A stretch of 64,000 nt of DNA from Bifidobacterium saguini DSM 23967 (lineage in GTDB: Bacteria; Actinomycetota; Actinomycetes; Actinomycetales; Bifidobacteriaceae). This document shows, one piece after another, positions 16,355 through 23,782 of this stretch (position 1 is its first letter; the number at the start of each line of letters is the position of its first letter). Location: NCBI RefSeq assembly GCF_000741715.1, contig NZ_JGZN01000016.1:1-64000 (forward strand). The letters run 5' to 3'. The notes under the pieces were generated by a model that saw only the letters and a program-made list of their open reading frames with translations, was not told where the DNA came from and did no database searches. The position numbers were made by a program, and so were the translations under genes.

Positions 16355-17959
16355 CTAGAGAACGAGCAGTCCATGCCCGGTTTCGCTGTCGTATGCGGAA
16401 CGCATAGGTTTCACTGGTTCGGCGGTCATGGTCTCCAATGCGTAGAGCGCCTGGCTTTCGGCGATGAGTCCGCTGATGTGCGTGGCCGATTTCTGACGGT
16501 CCCACACCTCGACTTCACCGAGCCGGCGTGTGATGGCCACGCTCACCTGCTGTTCGATGGCTGGCTGCGGCAGATGCCGGAGTTTGCCCTCCTTGACGCG
16601 GTCCTTGAAACGGCCGGTGCATGCGCCGACACGGAAACCTTCGATTAGGTGTACGTTCCAACCGGCTTCGGTGAGCGGATCGCAGAAGTCCACGGCCGGG
16701 CATCCTTTCGACTGGATGGCGATCTCGGTGATGTTCGGCCATGATTCACGCAGCATGCCCAGATACTTGGGCACCCAGAGCATGCCGTCGCGGCGCATGA
16801 TCAGTTCGACGTGCGGCAACCCATCGGCTCGGTATCCGGCGGCGGCGATATACGTGGTCTCGCGATCAGCCGATGTGTCCACGCTGAGCACCACACGATT
16901 CTCGAACGGTATGGTGGATTTCTTGTCGATGCCACGCTTCCACTGCTTCGGGTTGATAAACGGAATGATGTCGGCCGTCACCCATTGGCAGAGCACCTCG
17001 GTGCGGTATGCCGCCTCAGTCATGCCGTTAATGTCGGCAATCACACTTCGGTAAGTCATCGGCCCATAGCCAAGTGACGGATTCGCCTGACGAATCCCGT
17101 CCAGATCATCCAACCCGCAGCCGTCCGGGGCGCTCCATTCGAAGTATCCGTAGGATGGGTCATGCGCTTCCGCCCATTCAGCGGCGGTTTGTCGTCCGGT
17201 CTCCACACTCGCGTTCCACGAGTCGGAGAGCCTGCGGCCTTCATCCACGACCCTGCGCAACACGATGCTACGGTAGTCGCCGGCGTTGCTGATGCCCCAC
17301 AGTTGGCTTGACCAGATGGCCTTCGTGGTCTGACTGACCGCGTTCCAACCGTCATCCGTGTGCTGTTCGCGCAGCTCGTCGAACACGACTCGGCTGGCCG
17401 ATTTCGAACGGATGTTCTTATCGGCTCTGACGATGTACTGCGCCTTGTTGCGGCAGATGATCGCCTCCTCGCCGTGGCTGTTGTTGATCCGCTGCACACG
17501 CTTCTGCAGCGCAGGCACCGCGAGCGCGGCTTCCTCGTCGGTCTGCGGTGTGGGATTGCACCAGTTGAGCACGGCGGAGTATGGGGCTCTGGCGTTGTCG
17601 AGGGTTTGGGCGGCGCCAACAATGAGGAACTTCCATGATGGAGAGAGTTCGGGGCGGCGGCCGGAGTCAACGAACAGCCACCATGCGCAGAGCACGCTCA
17701 TCACAGTGGTTTTGCCGTTCTGCCGTGCGACTTCGGCGACGACGCGGCGGAATCGGTAGGATCCGTCGGGGTTGGTTTCGAGCCCGTGGATGAGCAGCCA
17801 TTTCTGCCACGGGTAGAGGCTCACGTGGAGGAACCGTTCGGCGAATTCGATGACCCCATAGCCGTCGGAGGTGGCCGGGGTGAGCGGCCGGAGCGGTGGC
17901 GTGTAGATTCTTGGTGCGGTGATGCCGTGGGCATCGTCGTTGATTTCGCCGATGTCCAT
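16355..17959 (-). CDS. Terminase large subunit
   Basis: 534 aa from the ATG at 17959 with GGAGGAAG upstream. The ATPase domain has VVAEVARQNGKTT (Walker A variant, near residue 85) and RVVFDELREQ (Walker B near 195). The nuclease domain begins at RVVLSVDTSADRETTYIAAAG with its first metal-binding Asp, and CQWVTADIIPFINPKQW precedes it. It packages DNA into the prohead with energy from ATP. Complete and undamaged. Confidence 0.96.
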   Translation of the reverse strand: MDIGEINDDAHGITAPRIYTPPLRPLTPATSDGYGVIEFAERFLHVSLYPWQKWLLIHGLETNPDGSYRFRRVVAEVARQNGKTTVMSVLCAWWLFVDSGRRPELSPSWKFLIVGAAQTLDNARAPYSAVLNWCNPTPQTDEEAALAVPALQKRVQRINNSHGEEAIICRNKAQYIVRADKNIRSKSASRVVFDELREQHTDDGWNAVSQTTKAIWSSQLWGISNAGDYRSIVLRRVVDEGRRLSDSWNASVETGRQTAAEWAEAHDPSYGYFEWSAPDGCGLDDLDGIRQANPSLGYGPMTYRSVIADINGMTEAAYRTEVLCQWVTADIIPFINPKQWKRGIDKKSTIPFENRVVLSVDTSADRETTYIAAAGYRADGLPHVELIMRRDGMLWVPKYLGMLRESWPNITEIAIQSKGCPAVDFCDPLTEAGWNVHLIEGFRVGACTGRFKDRVKEGKLRHLPQPAIEQQVSVAITRRLGEVEVWDRQKSATHISGLIAESQALYALETMTAEPVKPMRSAYDSETGHGLLVL

Positions 17960-17970
17960 CGGTCTTCCTC

Positions 17971-18576
17971 CTAGGTCATTTTCGCTAGGTATTCCTCGAA
18001 CTCGTCAGCCACCTGCTTCGGCTTCGCGTCCTGGAGCGCGTTGGTGATGGCGCCGCGCGCATCAGGCGTAGCGCCGAGCTCCCGCAGCACGTTCATCAGG
18101 TGCGGCATGAGGTAGAGGGCTTTGGTGACCTCGATGCCGGTGCCGTGGGTGACGGCATAGTCGATCTGGCTGGCGATCATTCGACCGGATTGGATCAGCG
18201 CGCTGTCTTCGGGCTTCAGCCGGTCGGCGAGCGCTTTGACGGTATCCTCGTACGCCTTGAGCAGTCCCTTCTGCGCCTTGATCGGCGCGTCCATGAGCCG
18301 CAGGCGTTGTTCGCCAATCTTGAGACATTGGTCGATGGCTTTGGCATCCTGTTGCAGAGCGAGCGGATAGATCTGCCGGTAGATGCTGTCGAGGCGTTCG
18401 ATCTCAATGCTGCGCGCCGTATCGGGATTCTTTCCAGACCGGGCACTTTTGAGGGCGCGAGTAATCGCCGCCATCGCGCTCGTGGTCGACCGATATCCCA
18501 TCTTGGTTTTGATCTGGCCGATGGGTGTGGCGGCGAGGAACAGATTGAGGGCCTCATCGTCCTTGTCTGCCGTCAT
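17971..18576 (-). CDS. Terminase small subunit
   Basis: 201 aa from the ATG at 18576 (AAGGAGCTC upstream). The N-terminal 60 residues contain a likely DNA-binding helix-turn-helix (LFLAATPIGQIKTKMGYRST), followed by a long helical oligomerisation region. It precedes the large subunit by 11 bases. It would recognise the cos or pac site; the only sizeable gap nearby (18577-18660) is directly upstream. Confidence 0.82.
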   Translation of the reverse strand: MTADKDDEALNLFLAATPIGQIKTKMGYRSTTSAMAAITRALKSARSGKNPDTARSIEIERLDSIYRQIYPLALQQDAKAIDQCLKIGEQRLRLMDAPIKAQKGLLKAYEDTVKALADRLKPEDSALIQSGRMIASQIDYAVTHGTGIEVTKALYLMPHLMNVLRELGATPDARGAITNALQDAKPKQVADEFEEYLAKMT

Positions 18577-18660
18577 CGAGAGCTCCTTCCCGCGCGTGCG
18601 CGCGATGGGGTGGTCAATATCGGAGAGAGAGGAAGAGCGGGCACGCGGGTAGTCTCCCAC
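18577..18660. other. Gap before the small terminase gene with GC-rich dyads; cos-site candidate
   Basis: 84 bases without a gene in an otherwise packed operon. It holds CGCGCGTGCGCGCG (18591-18604) and a flanking inverted repeat (18589-18599 with 18641-18649, one arm carrying two extra bases). Packaging sites of cos phages often lie beside the small terminase gene. This is an inference only. Confidence 0.35.
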
Positions 18661-18867
18661 TCATGGCTTGTTTTGGGATTTCACCGCCCCTACCGGTTTG
18701 GTCAGTTGGTTCGGGATGAGGGTTCGTAGTATTTCGCAGTCGATTTCGCCGTTTCGTGCGCCTGTGACGCGGCATATGCGGCGCACGTTGCCTTCCTCGA
18801 TGATGAGCAGGCGTCCGACCAATGCTGATTCCGGGGCTTTGGAATCTATGCGGAGTGGTGTGGTCAT
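18661..18867 (-). CDS. Small phage protein of unknown function between HNH and terminase genes
   Basis: 68 aa from the ATG at 18867, which overlaps the HNH stop as ATGA. The sequence (MTTPLRIDSKAPESALVGRL) has a short beta segment LLIIEEGNVRRICRVTG and is basic at the end. No known motif. The overlap and direction place it in the packaging operon; a packaging accessory role is possible but unproven. Confidence 0.65.
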   Translation of the reverse strand: MTTPLRIDSKAPESALVGRLLIIEEGNVRRICRVTGARNGEIDCEILRTLIPNQLTKPVGAVKSQNKP

Positions 18868-19181
18868 GCGGTCCGTATCCATTGGCGTGACAGTGCTCCT
18901 ATCGGTGTGGCTGGGTCTTTGTTGCCGCGCAGGTTGTTGCATTGGGTGTGTGAGGGGCGGAATCCTGCGGGGTCGTGCTGGAGGTCGGGTCGTTTGGTGA
19001 CCGGGTAGATATGGTCGAGGTTGTACGAGTCGTCCGTGGTGTTCTGCGGCTCGTCGTAGTCGATGGGCATGCCGCACAGCCAGCAGCATGCGTGTTCGGC
19101 CTTGCATTTGAGGAAGAACGCCTTGCGATCCTTCTCGAACTGGCGTCCGCCTTTTCTGACCTTCCTGCTGGGAGACGTCAT
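18864..19181 (-). CDS. HNH endonuclease
   Basis: 105 aa; GGGGAGG lies six bases before the ATG at 19181. The zinc-finger/HNH signature is clear: CCWLCGMPIDYDE, then NLDHIYPVTKRPDLQHD and FRPSHTQCNNLRGNK, with paired Cys and the D-H / H / N order. HNH enzymes next to terminase genes are common in cos phages with HK97-like heads, where they are needed for specific DNA cleavage in packaging. Confidence 0.92.
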   Translation of the reverse strand: MTSPSRKVRKGGRQFEKDRKAFFLKCKAEHACCWLCGMPIDYDEPQNTTDDSYNLDHIYPVTKRPDLQHDPAGFRPSHTQCNNLRGNKDPATPIGALSRQWIRTA

Positions 19182-19214
19182 TCCAGGCCTCCCCTCGCTG
19201 GTCCGGGCATAAGA

Positions 19215-19243
19215 AAACCCCGAAGCGCAAGCGCCCGGGGTTT
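19215..19243 (-). terminator. Intrinsic terminator between early and late operons
   Basis: AAACCCCG (19215-19222) pairs with CGGGGTTT (19236-19243) around a 13-base loop; on the minus strand the hairpin is followed by TTTTCTTAT. It would end early transcripts after the zinc-ribbon gene. It also lies downstream of a possible late promoter and upstream of the HNH start. Confidence 0.75.
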
Positions 19244-19283
19244 CAAAGTATCCATGTGGTTACAAAAATAACCAACGCTAGTA

Positions 19284-19313
19284 GTTCTAGCGGTGACAGT
19301 TTGCTTCTGTCAA
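19284..19313 (-). promoter_or_regulatory. Possible promoter of the packaging operon
   Basis: On the minus strand a perfect TTGACA (19313-19308) is followed after 18 bases by TAGAAC (19289-19284). Two small dyads lie here: TGACAG/CTGTCA (19294-19299, 19307-19312) and CGCTAG/CTAGCG (19276-19281, 19287-19292). The -10 is weak, so an activator may be needed. Confidence 0.4.
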
Positions 19314-19326
19314 GACCTTCGGCGTG

Positions 19327-20043
19327 TCATTCTCTTTTATCGCGTCGTGTGAATGCCTGCCATACGTCCCATACGTTGTAGACCGGATTGCCGTTCTCAT
19401 CCACGTTCACCGGTTCCAGAATCCCTCGTTTGGCCCACTTGGTTATTGTGTTCGGCTTGACCGCCACCCCGTAGGGATCCATCCATCGGGCGATGGCAGA
19501 CGCGCTGCCTTGCGCCCCGCCGAGAGCCAGTCTCAGAACGCTGGCCTGCTGCACATCCTTGATTCTCCACTCGCCTCGGCAGCGATCACAGGCCTTGTAC
19601 CCTGAGAACATCTCCAACTCCGTGCACCACAGCTCATAACCGCATTTCGGGCACGGGCCTATCATCTTGCACGCCGGTGGAGGATTCAGCATCCGATCCA
19701 TGCGCATGGCGGCGAGCGCGACTTGTTCGGTGATGGTTTCGGCGTCGTCTTGTGCGAGGAGGTTGGTTTCGTGGAGCATGATGCCTTTGAGGAGTGCGGG
19801 GACGTCCATGCCTCGGTGCGGGTGGAGGCCGGCGGCTCTGGCGAGTTTTCGGGTGAGGATGTCGATGTCTTGTTTGAGTTGCCATGCGTCGATGTTGACT
19901 GGGATTGGCGCGATGCTGTGGGTGCCGTTGCCGGTGCTGCGTGCCATGATGTTGGCTTTTTTGGCGGCGATGAGGCTGAGTATGGGCCAGCCGTCTTTGA
20001 GTGTGCTCAGGTTGTTGTGGAGTTGTTGGGCTGGTGTGGGCAT
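19327..20043 (-). CDS. Phage DNA-binding protein with zinc ribbon and winged HTH
   Basis: 238 aa from the ATG at 20043 with GGAGGAACC directly upstream. The middle has a four-Cys ribbon (CPKCGYELWC then CDRCRGEW, near residues 135-160). The C-terminal 60 residues read as a MerR/excisionase-type winged helix (SASAIARWMDPYGVAV, NTITKWAKRGILEP, WDVWQAF). It is the last gene of the early operon, right before the packaging promoter region, so a role as late-gene activator is a reasonable guess but not shown. Confidence 0.7.
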   Translation of the reverse strand: MPTPAQQLHNNLSTLKDGWPILSLIAAKKANIMARSTGNGTHSIAPIPVNIDAWQLKQDIDILTRKLARAAGLHPHRGMDVPALLKGIMLHETNLLAQDDAETITEQVALAAMRMDRMLNPPPACKMIGPCPKCGYELWCTELEMFSGYKACDRCRGEWRIKDVQQASVLRLALGGAQGSASAIARWMDPYGVAVKPNTITKWAKRGILEPVNVDENGNPVYNVWDVWQAFTRRDKRE

Positions 20044-20111
20044 GGTTCCTCCGGGTCCGTCAGTGTGGTTTCGCTGCTGTTCGGTTGGCTTCATGCCCGT
20101 TGTCCATTGTC

Positions 20112-20306
20112 TCACGGGTTGGTGGTTTTTTCCGGTGGTGATGGCGGGTATTCGATGTAGTAGTTGGTGCCGTAGTTGTCGTAGATGAAGCTGGCGAAGC
20201 GGATGAGTCTTTCCTCGGTGATGAGGAATCGGTTGCGGCTATACCAGTCGGCGAGCGCGGTTTTGATTTCGTGGTAGGTGAGGATTTTGCCGTGGCGTTC
20301 GGTCAT
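20112..20306 (-). CDS. Small phage protein of unknown function
   Basis: 64 aa; its ATG at 20306 overlaps the preceding stop as ATGA. The sequence is helical and charged (ILTYHEIKTALADWYSRNRF) with a Tyr/Pro-rich end (YYIEYPPSPPEKTTNP). No signal peptide. No recognised family. Confidence 0.65.
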   Translation of the reverse strand: MTERHGKILTYHEIKTALADWYSRNRFLITEERLIRFASFIYDNYGTNYYIEYPPSPPEKTTNP

Positions 20307-20590
20307 TTGGCGACGCCTCCGGTCATTGGGTCGATTAGTTCACAGTCGATTGCGTCGATGTGGTCTCCGGTTTTGATTTCGATGCAGAAGCGCTTGATGT
20401 CGCCGGTGGTTTCGATTTTCTGGATGGTGGTTTGTTTGGGTTGGTCGTTGCCGGTGGCGATGGTGTAGCCGATGAGTCCGATGGTGGCGATGAGGCCTGT
20501 GGTGGCGATGAGTGCTATGAGGGTGAAGAGGAGGCCGGTGAATTCTTCGAGGGTCCAGTCTTTGAAGATGTGGTTGAGGAGCTTGTTCAT
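20303..20590 (-). CDS. Small phage membrane protein
   Basis: 95 aa from the ATG at 20590, overlapping the preceding stop as ATGA. Residues about 18-46 are a strong membrane segment (LLFTLIALIATTGLIATIGL). The C-terminal half is soluble with two Cys. It lies beside another small membrane protein gene, and the two may act together, but neither sits near lysis genes, so I do not call them holins. Confidence 0.7.
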   Translation of the reverse strand: MNKLLNHIFKDWTLEEFTGLLFTLIALIATTGLIATIGLIGYTIATGNDQPKQTTIQKIETTGDIKRFCIEIKTGDHIDAIDCELIDPMTGGVAK

Positions 20591-20847
20591 TGGTTGTCCT
20601 TGGTGTTGGTGTGGTCGAGGTGGTCGAGGATGGTTGCGGCGATGAGGCCGATGGTGCAGAAGGCGAGGGTGAGTGCCACGTATGCCGCGGGTCCCCAGAT
20701 GGGTAGGAGTACGATCCACCAGTTCCAGTCGATGATGTTGGCGAGGCGGAGTGCGGTGAAGATGACGGCGAGGAGGTTGATGGAGAGGATGGTTTTGCCG
20801 AATGTGGTGAGGGTGGCGCGTGCTGTGCGCGTGGTGGTTCGTTTCAT
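20587..20847 (-). CDS. Small phage membrane protein with two TM segments
   Basis: 86 aa from the ATG at 20847. Two hydrophobic stretches (about residues 18-38 and 45-74: NWWIVLLPIWGPAAYVALT) flank a short loop; the N-terminus is basic (KRTTTRTARAT) and the C-terminus acidic (LDHLDHTNTKDN). Start overlaps the exonuclease stop by 4 bases. Function unknown. Confidence 0.7.
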   Translation of the reverse strand: MKRTTTRTARATLTTFGKTILSINLLAVIFTALRLANIIDWNWWIVLLPIWGPAAYVALTLAFCTIGLIAATILDHLDHTNTKDNQ

Positions 20848-21467
20848 GCGGTGTGGTCCTTGATGTGTTGACGGAGGGTTCGGTATTCGGTGATGTCTCT
20901 GGTGAGGCAGTCGTGGACTCGGTGGGTGCCGTGCTGGTGGTGTTGGTAGGGGTTGTGGCCGAGTGATTGCCAGAGGAGGCGGATGGTGGTCATGTCGAAT
21001 GCCCTGTAGTGGAGTTGGTTGGCGAGGAAGCCGTGGCATTCGTGTTGTTCGAGCAGGTGGTTGATGGCGGGTAGGTCGAAGCGCTGGATGTTGGTGCCTG
21101 CGGGGTGGAGTGTGAGTCCTTGTTCGCTGGTGAGTCGGTCGATGAAGTCGGCGAGGTCGTCGGTGGCTTCCTGTTCGCTGCTGCCGGATTGTTCGCAGGC
21201 GGCGAGGAGGCCGTTGGCTGTGTGCATTTTCAGTGCTTTGAGGCTGATGTCGAGGAGTTGTTCGGTCTGGATGTGGATGACGGTCTCGTAGCGGCCGAAC
21301 TCCCTGGTCGCGTCGAGGCTGGTGCAGATGGCTCCGATTTCGAGTATCGAACATTCGTTCGGGTCGAGTCCGGTGGTTTCCACGTCGAGCCAGAGGAGCG
21401 CGTCGGCGGGTTCCGGCGTGACGGGCGTGCCGCCGACGGTGATGGAGTGCGCATCGCTTGTGTTCAT
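20844..21467 (-). CDS. DEDDh-type 3'-5' exonuclease, oligoribonuclease-like
   Basis: 207 aa from the ATG at 21467 (AGGAAACCC upstream). ExoI motif LLWLDVETTGLDP (near residue 24), ExoII-type region AGTNIQRFDLPAI (near 122) and ExoIII HRVHDCLTRDI (near 182, His then Asp) give a complete DEDDh set. Oligoribonuclease-like or DnaQ-like activity on short RNA or DNA is expected. In the phage it could recycle nucleotides or proofread. Confidence 0.85.
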   Translation of the reverse strand: MNTSDAHSITVGGTPVTPEPADALLWLDVETTGLDPNECSILEIGAICTSLDATREFGRYETVIHIQTEQLLDISLKALKMHTANGLLAACEQSGSSEQEATDDLADFIDRLTSEQGLTLHPAGTNIQRFDLPAINHLLEQHECHGFLANQLHYRAFDMTTIRLLWQSLGHNPYQHHQHGTHRVHDCLTRDITEYRTLRQHIKDHTA

Positions 21468-21474
21468 GGGTTTC

Positions 21475-21747
21475 CTAGCCTTTCAGGACGGTGAGGGTTT
21501 TGATGTGGGGTTGGAGGATGGCGGTGCCGTGTTTGGGGTTGACGCTGAGGATCCGCATGCCTTTGAGTGTTTCCTCGCTGTCATCCAGGGTGAATCGGGT
21601 GGCTTGGTAGCCGTCTCGTGGCCAGCTGGCTTTGAGCCGGCCGTCGATGATGGTGCCGTCCTGGGTCATGAGGATGCAGCGAGCCCCGTCGAGTTCGGCT
21701 GGTTTGGCGGTGCGCCAGTCGATGGCTTCCTGGACTTTGCCGTTCAT
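21475..21747 (-). CDS. Phage protein of unknown function
   Basis: 90 aa from the ATG at 21747, ATGA-overlapping the replication gene stop. Beta-rich and soluble (ARCILMTQDGTIIDGRLKAS, MRILSVNPKHGTAILQPHIK). No motif I recognise. Co-transcribed with replication genes. Confidence 0.65.
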   Translation of the reverse strand: MNGKVQEAIDWRTAKPAELDGARCILMTQDGTIIDGRLKASWPRDGYQATRFTLDDSEETLKGMRILSVNPKHGTAILQPHIKTLTVLKG

Positions 21748-22820
21748 GCGATGGCCTCGAGTCCGTCGACGTGGATGCCGAGTTCGGCGAGTTCGTCCGG
21801 CTGACCGAGGCAGATCCGATCCACGATGTCGGTGGGCGCTTTGCCCTGGCCGAGGAGCCGTGCCACGGCCGGGATCCACTCGTGGCGGATAGCCGGGTCC
21901 GGTTGGCGTTGCTTGAGGCGTGTGGAGCTGTCGACGAGCTTGCGCGCCCTGCGTTCCAGCTCCGTATCGGCCGGATCCGGGGCATCGGGCATGCCGGTGC
22001 CGAGCTTGGCGCCGCTCAGCCCGATCTCCTTGCCGCGGCGCAGCCAGTTGCGGAACGCCGGCGCCGGATTGGACGGGTACTTGCCGTTGGCGTCGAGCGC
22101 GTCACGGAATTTGGCGAGCTCATAGCCGAGGTCGAGGCCGAACGCGTCGGCGAGCGCGATGTGCGTCTGGTCGGGTTGGAAGTCGGCGAGCGCTTGGCGT
22201 GGATCCGTGGGCTGGCTGGTGGTGGTTTGGGTTGGCGTTTTTGCGCGCGCGTACTCTCTCTTAATGTTCTTAATATTCTTAATAGATTTAATACTCTTGT
22301 CTGCAGCTATACGTGCACCCCTGCTGCAGGTCAGCTGCACCCCAGCTGCACCCCTGCTGCACCCCTGTGATGCGTCGGGGTCGGCTTCGTCGGTGGTCCA
22401 TTCGTCGGTGGTCCATTCGTCGGTGGTGATGGCCGGTTCCGGTTCTGTTTCCGTGGCCGGTTCCGGCGTGGGTTCGTTGATCGGGTATGCGTCATCGTCG
22501 TTCAGGGGTGCATATTCTGCACCCCTGTCGTTCATGACGATGTCGTAGACCTTGGGCCTGCGGTTGCCGGGGAGGTAGGAGACGAGGCGTTGGTCGCCTT
22601 CGCGCAGCACGCCGATTTCGACCATGTGGGCGAGTTTGGCGCGCACGGTGCGTTCGCCGATGGGTGCCCGGTAGAGTTCCATGAGGGTTTTGACGCTTTT
22701 GCCGAAGCCTCGGCCTTCGTTATCGACGTTGTCGGCGATGATGGTGAGGAGTCGGAATTCGATGGCGTCGAGTTCGATGGGCGCTTCGTAGAGGGTCCAT
22801 GCGGTTGCTTGCTGGCTCAT
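21744..22820 (-). CDS. Phage replication initiation protein with origin inside its gene
   Basis: 358 aa from the ATG at 22820, overlapping the preceding stop as ATGA. Residues about 15-95 form a winged helix (FGKSVKTLMELYRAPIGERT, LAHMVEIGVLREGDQRLVSY). A Pro/Glu/Thr linker (110-150) and the iteron-coded segment follow. The C-terminal 170 residues include ALADAFGLDLGYELAKFRDA and PSNPAPAFRNWLRRGKEIGL, a pattern of phage replisome organisers. As in lambda O, the gene carries a candidate origin (iterons 22314-22367, AT-rich 22260-22292), which the protein likely binds. Confidence 0.8.
   Translation of the reverse strand: MSQQATAWTLYEAPIELDAIEFRLLTIIADNVDNEGRGFGKSVKTLMELYRAPIGERTVRAKLAHMVEIGVLREGDQRLVSYLPGNRRPKVYDIVMNDRGAEYAPLNDDDAYPINEPTPEPATETEPEPAITTDEWTTDEWTTDEADPDASQGCSRGAAGVQLTCSRGARIAADKSIKSIKNIKNIKREYARAKTPTQTTTSQPTDPRQALADFQPDQTHIALADAFGLDLGYELAKFRDALDANGKYPSNPAPAFRNWLRRGKEIGLSGAKLGTGMPDAPDPADTELERRARKLVDSSTRLKQRQPDPAIRHEWIPAVARLLGQGKAPTDIVDRICLGQPDELAELGIHVDGLEAIA
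22260..22292. other. AT-rich 9-bp repeats, candidate DNA unwinding element
   Basis: CTTAAT occurs at 22260, 22269 and 22278, and TTTAAT at 22287, a strict 9-base period in a very AT-rich stretch inside a GC-rich gene. It directly adjoins the iterons and codes for SIKSIKNIKNIK. This is the expected place of strand opening in an iteron origin. Confidence 0.7.
22314..22367. repeat. Five 11-bp-spaced iterons, candidate phage replication origin
   Basis: TGCACCCCTG is found at 22314, 22347 and 22358, TGCACCCCAG at 22336, and a degenerate TGCAGGTCAG at 22325. The spacing is exactly 11 bases, about one helical turn. Two more copies lie in inverted orientation at 22503-22527. Confidence 0.8.
22503..22527. 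repeat. Inverted pair of iteron sequences
   Basis: CAGGGGTGCA (22503-22512) and TGCACCCCTG (22518-22527) form a perfect 10-bp dyad around TATTC. Each arm equals the iteron unit, so it may be a second binding site of the initiator. Confidence 0.7.
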
Positions 22821-23314
22821 GATTCGCCTCCGATGATGATCTGGTGGATGCCGCCGTGATAGGCCGGCGGTTCGTTGTCGTCGTGCTCGGGCTCCGTCGT
22901 GTGGCCGGTTGGTTGTTTCCAGCCGAAGCGTGGCTCGGTGTCGAGGATCCACAGGTGGCGCATGTTGGCGACGTTCTGCACGTATCGCTGCGGTGGGTAG
23001 CATTCGACGGCCCAGGCTTCTTCGCCGATGGTCTCGTTCTTGATCTGCTGGAGGGCGTCCCAGCTGATGCCTTCGCGGTATTCGCCGGTGTATCTGTCGA
23101 TCTGGACTCGGGTGATGGCGAGTCGTTTCATGCCGCTGTCACGGTCGATGTAGAGCATGGCCTGGTAGTCGCGGCTTCTCCATACGCGCACCGGCTCCGA
23201 TTCCGGGCCGGGATAGTCGGGGTCGTCGCGGAATTCCTTGAGCCAGTCCATGTCCTGTTCGACCATGTGGCGGCTGTGCACGTGGCGTTGCATGTTCTCG
23301 ACGTATCTGCTCAT
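22817..23314 (-). CDS. Phage protein, DUF7694-like
   Basis: 165 aa from the ATG at 23314 (GGAGATAACACC upstream). The core KRLAITRVQIDRYTGEYREG, ISWDALQQIKNE, AWAVECYPPQRYVQNVANMR and HLWIL is what I associate with the DUF7694 family, common in actinophage and siphophage early regions and of unknown function. The C-terminal 30 residues are acidic and His-rich. Confidence 0.7.
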   Translation of the reverse strand: MSRYVENMQRHVHSRHMVEQDMDWLKEFRDDPDYPGPESEPVRVWRSRDYQAMLYIDRDSGMKRLAITRVQIDRYTGEYREGISWDALQQIKNETIGEEAWAVECYPPQRYVQNVANMRHLWILDTEPRFGWKQPTGHTTEPEHDDNEPPAYHGGIHQIIIGGES

Positions 23315-23318
23315 GGTG

Positions 23319-23543
23319 TTATCTCCTTTTCAGCAGGTCGAGCGCTGTCTTGTGGCCTTCGTCGGTGAGCGCCCAGTTGTCGTAGAAGTCGGGTTGGATG
23401 AGCCCGCGTTCCTCCAACGCCGCGAAGGTGCGGCTGTTGTTGGAGTTGGCGGGCAGCATGGTGTGGTTGAGGAGCGCGATCAGCAGCTCCTTCATGGTGG
23501 GTGTGAGCCGTTCGAGTCGGCTTCGTGTCTCTCTGCGGCTCAT
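23319..23543 (-). CDS. Small winged-helix-like phage protein
   Basis: 74 aa; the ATG at 23543 overlaps the preceding stop and has GGAGGAAC upstream. The sequence reads as a winged helix (LTPTMKELLIALLNHTMLPA, SRTFAALEERGLI, WALTDEGHKTALDLL). It may be a small regulator or a DNA-binding cofactor. Confidence 0.65.
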   Translation of the reverse strand: MSRRETRSRLERLTPTMKELLIALLNHTMLPANSNNSRTFAALEERGLIQPDFYDNWALTDEGHKTALDLLKRR

Positions 23544-23782
23544 GGCTGTTCCTCCGAATGCCTGTAGAGGCTGCGGGAGGCGGCGGCGAGCGCCCTTCGG
23601 GTCTGGTTGAGGCCTGTGAGCGCTTGGGTGAGGTGTTCGAGCGTGTCTTCGGGGGCTCCTTGGTCGCGGATCGCGTTGACGATGCTGATGAGTGTGTCGG
23701 TGAGGGTGCTGGTGGTGTCGATGCGGCCCACGGCGAGCGCTTGTTGGCGTTTCATGCGTTGTGTTTCGTGTTGTGGGATCAT
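23540..23782 (-). CDS. Small helical phage protein of unknown function
   Basis: 80 aa from the ATG at 23782, overlapping the ParB-like gene stop as ATGA. Mostly helical with heptad-like spacing (TLTDTLISIVNAIRDQ, EHLTQALTGLNQTRRALAAA). No motif. Likely co-translated with the ParB-like protein. Confidence 0.6.
   Translation of the reverse strand: MIPQHETQRMKRQQALAVGRIDTTSTLTDTLISIVNAIRDQGAPEDTLEHLTQALTGLNQTRRALAAASRSLYRHSEEQP

Noticed and set aside
20303-20847. Holin pair
   Set aside because: The two small membrane proteins lie in the early operon between replication genes, with no endolysin gene beside them.
22380-22430. CRISPR-like repeat
   Set aside because: The repeated CGGTGGTCCATTCGT unit is an in-frame coding repeat (TTDEW) inside the initiator gene with no spacers.
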